A stretch of 10,636 bases of DNA from Synergistaceae bacterium. GTDB lineage: Bacteria; Synergistota; Synergistia; Synergistales; Aminobacteriaceae. Below the pieces are notes generated by a model. The model did not search any database. It saw nothing but the letters and a program-made list of their open reading frames with translations, and was not told the origin of the DNA. Position numbers and translations under genes: made by a program. Positions 6,178-10,636 of this stretch are shown here, piece by piece; within the stretch, counting starts at the first letter, position 1; each line of letters begins with the position of its first letter. Location of the stretch: positions 1 through 10,636 of the forward strand of contig JAITPZ010000049.1 of NCBI GenBank assembly GCA_031289165.1. The letters are read 5' to 3'.

Positions 6178-7023
6178 TCAAAAAGACGACGAGAGAAGCT
6201 CTCCCCTCTTTTTCTTCCTTTTCGGAACGAAGGCGGGCGAAAGAAGATGATCGACAAGCGCCTCGACGCCGTGTTCCGCAGCGGAAGGGATCACGATGTC
6301 GGCCAGGGGCAGCAGGCTTTCCGCCGCGTTTCGGGGAACCGCCGCAACGTCCGCCAGAAGCAGCATCGCGAGGTCGTTTCGATGATCGCCCGCCGCGACG
6401 ATGACCTCGGGCCGAACCGGCAGATCCGCGAGAAAACGATCGAGGGCGCTGCCCTTCGAGACGCCCTCAGGAAGGACGTCCAGAAAACGCGCGCCCCCGG
6501 CCAGCGCCTCCACCCCGTCGAACGAGGCCCTCAGCCGCGCCTCCAGGCCGGAAAGGTCCTCCGGCCGAACCCACAGGCCTATTCGATAGACGGGCCCGAT
6601 CGTAAACGGTTGGAATATGAAGGTTTCGGTCACGTAATGGACGGGAACGCCCGCCTCACGGTAAAAACGGACCGTTTCCCCGTCGCTCTCGCGGCAGTAA
6701 ACAACCTCGTCTCCCGCGATCTGAATTTCGACGGGGGCCTCCCAAAGGCTCCTCAGAACCTCCGCCGCCAGGGCGGGATCGAAAGAGGACGATCGAATCT
6801 CGCGCCCGTCGAGCGTCATCGTCCGCGCCCCGTCGTAGAGGATGGCCGGCTGCGTCGCCCCCACGGCGCGCATGTGGTTTTTCGACGTCCCGAAGGTGCG
6901 CCCCGTCGCGATCATGATGTCCCACCCCGCGTCCCGCAGGCGCGCGCAGGCGCGGCGGACTTCAACGGAAACCGTTTCCCCCACGGAAAGGGTATCGTCG
7001 ATATCGGTGACAAACAGTTTCAT
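6178..7023 (-). CDS. Cof-type HAD-superfamily phosphatase
   Basis: A 281-residue cytoplasmic hydrolase. HAD motif I is TDIDDT with nucleophile D7 and acid/base D9. Motif II is IATGRT (T40). The Lys of motif III lies in GVSKGSAL, and motif IV is GDHRND, the usual acidic pair of type IIB (Cof/YbiV-like) enzymes. The large cap between motifs II and III is of the C2 type. Such enzymes dephosphorylate sugar phosphates, nucleotides or cofactors; the closeness of the GDP-mannose gene would allow a sugar-phosphate role, but that is only suggestive. The C-terminus ends in an unusual basic run (KRKKKRG). The start is well supported by GGAGGAG 7 bp before the ATG. The OmpH copy 1 gene follows 44 bp downstream. 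Confidence 0.85.
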   Translation of the reverse strand: MKLFVTDIDDTLSVGETVSVEVRRACARLRDAGWDIMIATGRTFGTSKNHMRAVGATQPAILYDGARTMTLDGREIRSSSFDPALAAEVLRSLWEAPVEIQIAGDEVVYCRESDGETVRFYREAGVPVHYVTETFIFQPFTIGPVYRIGLWVRPEDLSGLEARLRASFDGVEALAGGARFLDVLPEGVSKGSALDRFLADLPVRPEVIVAAGDHRNDLAMLLLADVAAVPRNAAESLLPLADIVIPSAAEHGVEALVDHLLSPAFVPKRKKKRGELLSSSF

Positions 7024-7053
7024 GCGGAAGCTCCTCCGAACGCGGAAAACAAC

Positions 7054-7078
7054 AAAAAAACTGCGCGCGAACGCGCAG
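7054..7078 (-). terminator. Intrinsic terminator after OmpH copy 2
   Basis: On the minus strand the perfect 7-bp stem CTGCGCG/CGCGCAG (7061-7067 with 7072-7078) encloses a UUCG tetraloop and is followed by seven T. A short A/T extension on the other side makes it potentially bidirectional. It lies 30 bp downstream of the OmpH copy 2 stop and only about 30 bp ahead of the HAD gene start. Confidence 0.85.
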
Positions 7079-7107
7079 CTTTTTCTGTCCAGGCAATAAA
7101 AAAGAGA

Positions 7108-7590
7108 TTATTTCAACGAGGTCGACATATACTGAATGACGTCCAGGGTAATGTCCAGTCCTCCGAAGTAGACCGACGCCTTTTCCAGCACGATGGTCAC
7201 CTTTTTGTTCTTCGCCACGACGCGCACGGCCTCCTCGCAATCCTTGAAGATCGGGGTCATCAGACGCTCCTCTTCCCTCGCGAGCTCCGCGCGCTTGGTC
7301 TGAACGGCCTGGGCCTTCTTCGCGGGCTCCGTTTCCTTCTCCGCGGCCTCCCTGGCCTCGTTTTCCTTTTGTCCCGCGATCTGCTGAAGCTGCTTCCTGG
7401 CATCCGGGAACTTAGGGTGTTTGGCGACGATCTCCTGAGAGCTGATGACCCCGATCGTATCCGGAGCCGCGTCCGCGACGCCCGCAGACATGACGACCAC
7501 AACGGCCGCCAGGCTCAACAACGCGAATTTCTTCAGCCCCGAACCTGTTTTCAAACCGAATCCCGAACCGAAATTTGAACTGAACTGCAA
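7108..7590 (-). CDS. OmpH/Skp-family periplasmic protein (copy 2)
   Basis: A 160-residue secreted OmpH-family protein. Its signal peptide is GLKKFALLSLAAVVVVMSAG with likely cleavage after VADA. It shares the family start TIGVISSQEIVAKHPKF, a Lys/Glu/Ala-rich helical arm (about residues 65-110), and the closing strands VTIVLEKASVYFGGLDIT. It closely matches the protein at 5630-6133 over its mature part (RLMTPIF/RLMTPID; VVLEK/IVLEK), so the two are paralogues. No ATG is available before the signal peptide. GGGGAGG at 7600-7606 places a TTG start at 7590 with 9-bp spacing; a TTG at 7599 would abut the site. The N-terminus ahead of the signal is unusually rich in Phe, Gly and Ser. It has its own promoter upstream and a strong terminator downstream, so it is probably transcribed alone. 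Confidence 0.82.
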   Translation of the reverse strand: MQFSSNFGSGFGLKTGSGLKKFALLSLAAVVVVMSAGVADAAPDTIGVISSQEIVAKHPKFPDARKQLQQIAGQKENEAREAAEKETEPAKKAQAVQTKRAELAREEERLMTPIFKDCEEAVRVVAKNKKVTIVLEKASVYFGGLDITLDVIQYMSTSLK

Positions 7591-7599
7591 ACCGAACAA

Positions 7600-7606
7600 C
7601 CTCCCC
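7600..7606 (-). promoter_or_regulatory. Ribosome-binding site deciding a TTG start for OmpH copy 2
   Basis: GGGGAGG on the minus strand, 9 bp before TTG 7590 and directly against TTG 7599. Spacing favours 7590. Confidence 0.55.
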
Positions 7607-7668
7607 TGAACTGCTCGAATCCAATTACCCCCGCGTTCCCTTTCCTCCGGGGGCTTGCCTTCGAGGGC

Positions 7669-7696
7669 ATTGTACCACAGAGTCGCGAACCGTCCA
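7669..7696 (-). promoter_or_regulatory. Predicted sigma-70-type promoter for OmpH copy 2
   Basis: On the minus strand TGGACG (7691-7696) and TACAAT (7669-7674) are separated by 16 bp, with transcription expected to start near 7662. The leader then contains a CCCCCG/CGGGGG pair (7628-7633 with 7648-7653). The MITE-like element's left flank (7699) begins only 3 bp from the -35 box. Confidence 0.5.
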
Positions 7697-7698
7697 TG

Positions 7699-7820
7699 TA
7701 TAACTTACCAATGTCCACAACTTAAGAATGAACGCGACCAATCTTTGGGGCTCCGCCCCAAACCTCGCGAGGGGTCGTGGACCCCTCGACCCCTTAAGTT
7801 GTTGACATTGTATAACTTAC
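7699..7820. mobile_element. MITE-like element with 18-bp TIRs and 10-bp target duplication
   Basis: The element spans 7709-7810 (102 bp). Its ends are CAATGTCCACAACTTAAG at 7709-7726 and the reverse complement of that sequence, with one mismatch, at 7793-7810. It is flanked by perfect direct repeats TATAACTTAC at 7699-7708 and 7811-7820. Inside are two perfect hairpins: TTTGGGGC/GCCCCAAA (7744-7751 with 7755-7762) and CGAGGGGTC/GACCCCTCG (7768-7776 with 7780-7788). It encodes no protein. The right target copy directly abuts the manC stop codon. The layout (TIRs, target duplication, nested palindromes) is that of a non-autonomous mobile element or REP-type hairpin repeat. Confidence 0.8.
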
Positions 7821-9233
7821 TCATGCCTCCGGGCTCTTACTGCAGGTTCTTCTGTAGTCGTCATCCACGCGAACGATATCGTCCTCCCCCAGATACTCCC
7901 CTCCCTGAACCTCGACGATCTCGAGGTCGATCTTCCCCGGGTTTTCCAGCCGATGGAGGGCGTTCCTCGGGATGAACACGCTCTCGCCCTCGTGGACGAA
8001 CCGTTCATTCTCATCGAGCGTGATGAGCGCCGTTCCGCGCACGACGATCCAGTGTTCGCTGCGGTGGTGGTGATATTGCAGGCTCAGGCGTTTGCCCGGG
8101 TTGATGACGATGCGCTTGATCTTGAAGCGTTCTTCCTCGCAGAGAATCTTATAGCGTCCCCAGGGGCGCGCGCTTTCCGTGGCCTGAGTGGCCTCCCGCC
8201 GGACTCCCGTTTTCAGGCGCTCGACGATGGTCCGCACCTTCTGCGACGAACCGCGCCGGGCGATGAGGAGCGCGTCGGGCGAATCGACGACAAGCAGGTC
8301 CTCGACGTCGATCATCGCGGTCAGATGATTGCGGGAGTCCACAAGGCAGTTTTTGCTGTCCTGCAGCATGACGTCGCCGATCCGCACGTTTCGAAAGCCG
8401 TCCTTTTTCAGCACGTCGTACAGGGCGTCCCACGACCCCACGTCCGACCAACCCGCGTCCAACTCGACCATTGCGACCCGTTCGGCCTTTTCCATGACGG
8501 CGCAGTCGAAGGAGATCGACGGCAGCGTCTCGAATTCCTCCAAAAAGGCGTCGTAGTCCTTCCCGAACGCGGCAAAAAGATCCGGGGAGGTCCGCTCCAG
8601 CTCCCTCTCGAAAGTTTCGAGGGTAAAGACGAATATCCCGCTGTTCCAGAAGTACTCTCCGCTTTGCACGTAGCTCTCGGCCGCTTCCGGGTCGGGTTTT
8701 TCCACGAACCGCTCGACCTCGAAGCAGTCGCCCAGGGGCGCGCCGCGTTTGATGTACCCGAACCCCGTCTCCGGGTGCGTCGGGGTGATCCCCAGCATGA
8801 CCATGTACCCCGCCGACGCCGCCGCGGTCGCCCGCGCAATGGCGGCGTCGAAAGCGGCGACGTCGCTGACGATATGGTCGCTCGGGGTGACCACCACGAC
8901 GTCGTCCTTCGAGGCCCCGCGCCGCCTGAGCGCCTCGCAGCCCAACAGAATCGCGGGGGCCGTGTTGCGTCCCACGGGCTCCTCGATGACGAAATCGTCC
9001 GGAACGCGAGCCACCTCCCGCGCCTGGTAGGCCACGAGGGCGCTCCATCGTCCGCCGGCCACCGCGTACATAAAATCGACCGGCGCCACGCGCAACATGC
9101 GCATCACCGTGTCCTGAAGCATGGTGTCCCCCTTCCGCAGGGACAAAAACTGTTTCGGCAGTTCCTCGCGGGACCGCGGCCACAACCGCACGCCGCTGCC
9201 CCCCGCCAGAATGAGACCATAGATATCGGGCAT
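7821..9233 (-). CDS. manC: Mannose-1-phosphate guanylyltransferase / mannose-6-phosphate isomerase (bifunctional)
   Basis: A 470-residue cytoplasmic enzyme of the ManC/AlgA/CpsB/XanB type. The N-terminal nucleotidyltransferase domain opens with LILAGGSGVRLWPRSREELP, the pyrophosphorylase signature including the catalytic Arg and Lys, and has FVEKPD near residue 175. The C-terminal cupin (type II phosphomannose isomerase) domain, from about residue 350, starts RPWGRYKIL and carries the metal-binding QYHHHRSEHWIVVRG and the later HEGESVFIPRNALHRL. It converts fructose-6-phosphate-derived mannose-6-phosphate and, after a mutase step, mannose-1-phosphate plus GTP into GDP-mannose for surface glycans. 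The length is normal for the bifunctional family. GGAGG at 9241-9245 with 7-bp spacing supports the ATG at 9233 over the GTG at 9239. No other glycan gene is in the window. Confidence 0.93.
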   Translation of the reverse strand: MPDIYGLILAGGSGVRLWPRSREELPKQFLSLRKGDTMLQDTVMRMLRVAPVDFMYAVAGGRWSALVAYQAREVARVPDDFVIEEPVGRNTAPAILLGCEALRRRGASKDDVVVVTPSDHIVSDVAAFDAAIARATAAASAGYMVMLGITPTHPETGFGYIKRGAPLGDCFEVERFVEKPDPEAAESYVQSGEYFWNSGIFVFTLETFERELERTSPDLFAAFGKDYDAFLEEFETLPSISFDCAVMEKAERVAMVELDAGWSDVGSWDALYDVLKKDGFRNVRIGDVMLQDSKNCLVDSRNHLTAMIDVEDLLVVDSPDALLIARRGSSQKVRTIVERLKTGVRREATQATESARPWGRYKILCEEERFKIKRIVINPGKRLSLQYHHHRSEHWIVVRGTALITLDENERFVHEGESVFIPRNALHRLENPGKIDLEIVEVQGGEYLGEDDIVRVDDDYRRTCSKSPEA

Positions 9234-9240
9234 TTTCACC

Positions 9241-9245
9241 CCTCC
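9241..9245 (-). promoter_or_regulatory. Ribosome-binding site deciding the manC start
   Basis: GGAGG on the minus strand, 7 bp before ATG 9233. The in-frame GTG at 9239 is too close to it. Confidence 0.6.
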
Positions 9246-9316
9246 GTCACCTCGAATCGAAGCTCACATGGGCGGAGCCAACCCCCCGAGACCACCTGCG
9301 CTTCCTCAGCCGGGCT

Positions 9317-9339
9317 CCCGCTCAAAAATCTTTTGCGGG
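9317..9339. repeat. Hairpin between vsr and manC
   Basis: CCCGC (9317-9321) pairs with GCGGG (9335-9339), with further AAAA/TTTT pairing inside. It lies 20 bp past the vsr stop. It lacks a trailing T-run, so termination is uncertain, but it may separate vsr from manC at the RNA level. Confidence 0.4.
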
Positions 9340-9358
9340 AAATCCACGCTCTCGTGCC

Positions 9359-9811
9359 CTACAGCTCCAGAAAATCCTCCGTTCCGCTTTTCACGAAGGC
9401 GATGCCCCGTTCCAGCGTCGCGTCGCGGAACTCCTGATCCTTCATCATGCGCCGCACCGTACACTCCCAGACGATCAGGACGCGTATTCCCCTTTCCCTG
9501 AGTTCCTCGCGCACCCTCAGGTCACGACGGCGGTTGTCCTCCAGTTTGGGCAGCCAGAACTCCGGGCGGGAAGCCGGGGTGTAAGCGTATTTGCAACCCG
9601 GGTGACGATGCCAGTAGCAGCCGTGAACGAACACGGCGACCTTCCTCCCCTGAAAGTACAGGTCGGGCTTCCCCGGCATTCCCCCGAAGTTCGCCCGATA
9701 CCGCAACCCCCTTGCGTGAAAGCGGGAGCGAACGAACATCTCGGGCGCCGTGCGCGTGCTTTTGATTTTCGCCATGTTGAGGCTTCGCGCTTCCACGGAT
9801 TTGATGTCCAT
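9359..9811 (-). CDS. vsr: Very short patch repair (Vsr) endonuclease
   Basis: A 150-residue protein, the usual length for Vsr. The N-terminal arm is RSLNMAKIKSTRTAPE, matching the family's RSxNM-x-I pattern. The catalytic core has PGKPDLYF with D50 as the expected Mg-binding Asp, and FVHGCYWHRHPGC with H63, C65, H70 and C73. VLIVWEC supplies C117; the Cys/His set fits the structural zinc site. Vsr nicks next to the T of a T:G mismatch arising from deamination of 5-methylcytosine, and normally accompanies a C5 cytosine methyltransferase such as Dcm. None is present here, so the partner must be elsewhere or lost. The ATG at 9811 is kept because the conserved N-terminal arm needs it, although the ribosome-binding site is weak. 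The XRE gene ends 21 bp upstream, suggesting co-transcription. Confidence 0.92.
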   Translation of the reverse strand: MDIKSVEARSLNMAKIKSTRTAPEMFVRSRFHARGLRYRANFGGMPGKPDLYFQGRKVAVFVHGCYWHRHPGCKYAYTPASRPEFWLPKLEDNRRRDLRVREELRERGIRVLIVWECTVRRMMKDQEFRDATLERGIAFVKSGTEDFLEL

Positions 9812-9832
9812 GTCAGCTTTCTTTCCCGAAAC

Positions 9833-10252
9833 TCAACCCTTCTGCCGGCCGGCCCTGATGGCGTCGCCCGCGTATCCCAGCGCCAGTTTCAGGCTGGACG
9901 CCAGAAATTTCCAGTCCTTCTCCGCAAGGGGAACGGGGTCTCTGACGAAGTCGCGCAGACACATCCCGAACTGGGGATCGGCCCTCATCGCGTTCAGCAC
10001 GAAGGTCCTGACGTCCTCGTCGATGCCCTGCCCGGGTTCTCCGGAGGCGCTCTCCACCCCCAGCAGACAGTGAACGTCGCAGTCCAAAGCCCTGGCGAGG
10101 GCGACCAGCATCTCCCCGCTCGGCCCTCTGGGGCTGGCCTCTATTCGGCTGATGTTCGCCTGAGTCAGCCCCAGCTTCCCGGCCAGGTCCTCCTGGTTGA
10201 GACCCAACGCGCGCCGCCTGGCCCTGATGTTCAAGCCAATGGACTGCGCCAT
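9833..10252 (-). CDS. XRE-family helix-turn-helix transcriptional regulator
   Basis: A 139-residue protein with an N-terminal Cro/CI-type HTH. Residues 4-60 include IGLNIRARRRALGLNQEDLA, then GLTQANISRIE as the recognition helix, and MLVALARALDCDVHCLLG. The C-terminal half (about residues 65-139) is a helical region I do not recognise, with LRDFVRDPVPLAEKDWKFLA. The frame is open far upstream, but a promoter at 10294-10321 limits the start to the ATG at 10270 or 10252; the spacing slightly favours 10252, and neither has a strong ribosome-binding site. It precedes vsr by 21 bp, an arrangement like control genes of restriction-modification loci, but no such system is visible. It probably regulates itself, given a dyad around its promoter. 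Confidence 0.85.
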   Translation of the reverse strand: MAQSIGLNIRARRRALGLNQEDLAGKLGLTQANISRIEASPRGPSGEMLVALARALDCDVHCLLGVESASGEPGQGIDEDVRTFVLNAMRADPQFGMCLRDFVRDPVPLAEKDWKFLASSLKLALGYAGDAIRAGRQKG

Positions 10253-10282
10253 GCGATCACTTTCTTTCATCTTTATAATGTA

Positions 10283-10321
10283 TTTGCGATATGAGTATAT
10301 AGTCTTTTCGCATAAATACAA
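10283..10321 (-). promoter_or_regulatory. Promoter of the XRE gene with a flanking dyad (probable operator)
   Basis: On the minus strand TTGTAT (10316-10321) and TATACT (10294-10299) are 16 bp apart, a good sigma-70 match, with transcription starting near 10287. TTTGCGA (10283-10289) and TCGCATAAA (10308-10316) form an imperfect dyad that brackets the -10 box. This would suit binding by the encoded regulator (inference). Confidence 0.6.
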
Positions 10322-10385
10322 GAGTTTCCAATATATGCACACATCAATTCCCGCGTCAGCGAAAAGGGCGAGCCGAGCCAGGCCG

Positions 10386-10420
10386 GCGAAGCCCACACCG
10401 GCAGCACGCGAAGCCCCACC
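10386..10420. repeat. Imperfect tandem repeat, GC-rich intergenic
   Basis: GCGAAGCCCACACC (10386-10399) is repeated as GCGAAGCCCCACC (10408-10420). Flanking CCGAG and CTCGG segments are complementary. The block sits in the divergent intergenic region between the XRE gene and the Rpn fragment and has no gene. Confidence 0.45.
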
Positions 10421-10461
10421 TGCGCTCGGTTGTTTTCTCTGTCGCCCGGCGCTCCCTGAAG

Positions 10462-10467
10462 TATAAT
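10462..10467 (+). promoter_or_regulatory. Consensus -10 box before the Rpn-type pseudogene
   Basis: A perfect TATAAT, 18 bp before the ATG at 10485. The -35 match (TGTCGC, 16 bp upstream) is poor. It suggests the original promoter of the plus-strand gene remains in place. Confidence 0.4.
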
Positions 10468-10484
10468 GAAATGTGGGTGATGAC

Positions 10485-10636
10485 ATGAGAATCAACAGAC
10501 GCAACGATTACGCTACCGAAATACCCCACCGAATACCTGCTCGACAAGTCTTCGTTTCTCGACGTCCAGGTGCGCCGCAGCGAGCGTCACGAAAAAATGA
10601 TCGTCGAGATGCAGGCGAAGGACGAGAAGAACATCG
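10485..10636 (+). pseudogene. Broken Rpn-type PD-(D/E)XK nuclease/transposase (internal deletion, runs off right edge)
   Basis: The ATG at 10485, with GGTGAT just upstream, begins MRINRRNDYA, the usual N-terminus of the Rpn (recombination-promoting nuclease; PD-(D/E)XK transposase) family, which normally continues with an FKxIFG motif. Instead, coding potential jumps to another frame from about 10507. That frame reads LPKYPTEYLLDKSSFLDVQV and then MIVEMQAKDEKNI to the window end. It contains the family's nuclease core, D in the LDV strand and E-x-Q in VEMQ. Its codons have strongly G/C third positions, while the ATG frame reads on into atypical sequence. The connecting 50 or so residues seen in intact members are missing. 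The gene therefore seems inactivated by an internal, frame-changing deletion. A sequencing error could explain the frame change but not the missing residues. Confidence 0.62.

Noticed and set aside
10271..10504. N-terminal extension of the XRE regulator to 10504
   Set aside because: The extension crosses the promoter at 10294-10321 and a tandem repeat, and its residues look like translated intergenic DNA.

Overview
The window looks like chromosomal DNA of a GC-rich, anaerobic, diderm bacterium; Synergistota is my best guess. The reasons are two OmpH/Skp-type periplasmic proteins (so an outer membrane is present), a [FeFe]-hydrogenase-like sensor operon of the kind found in anaerobes, and codon use with strongly G/C third positions. 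This is inferred from gene content only; there is no rRNA or other marker in the window.

All intact genes lie on the minus strand, so transcription runs from right to left. At the far right is the only plus-strand gene, a broken PD-(D/E)XK (Rpn-type) nuclease/transposase running off the edge. Divergent from it is an XRE-family regulator (10252 to 9833), 21 bp ahead of a Vsr mismatch endonuclease (9811 to 9359). Next comes a bifunctional mannose-1-phosphate guanylyltransferase/mannose-6-phosphate isomerase (9233 to 7821), which supplies GDP-mannose for surface polysaccharide. A 102-bp MITE-like element with 18-bp terminal inverted repeats and a 10-bp target duplication sits directly after its stop codon.

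The centre holds two OmpH-family periplasmic proteins (7590 to 7108 and 6133 to 5630) on either side of a Cof-type HAD phosphatase (7023 to 6178). A clear intrinsic terminator separates the first OmpH gene from the HAD gene.

The left-centre is the most interesting part: a run of closely spaced or overlapping genes. It begins with a LivJ-like periplasmic binding protein (5497 to 4232). It continues 33 bp later with a DRTGG-domain protein, a GHKL-type anti-sigma-like ATPase, a [FeFe]-hydrogenase-like iron-sulfur protein, a second DRTGG-domain protein and a PHP-family metallophosphoesterase (down to 890). The hydrogenase-like protein keeps the cysteines for the cubane of the H-cluster but has Tyr where catalytic enzymes have the proton-relay Cys. 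I read the set as a redox/H2-sensing signalling module rather than a hydrogen-producing enzyme.

The left end (about 103 to 889) has no convincing gene. It contains a GC-rich structured element (about 660 to 800), an inverted repeat (800 to 840) and an AT-rich stretch (about 355 to 645) with clustered short motifs. This stretch probably serves as the upstream region of a membrane-protein gene, likely an MFS transporter, that begins at about 102 and leaves the window on the left.
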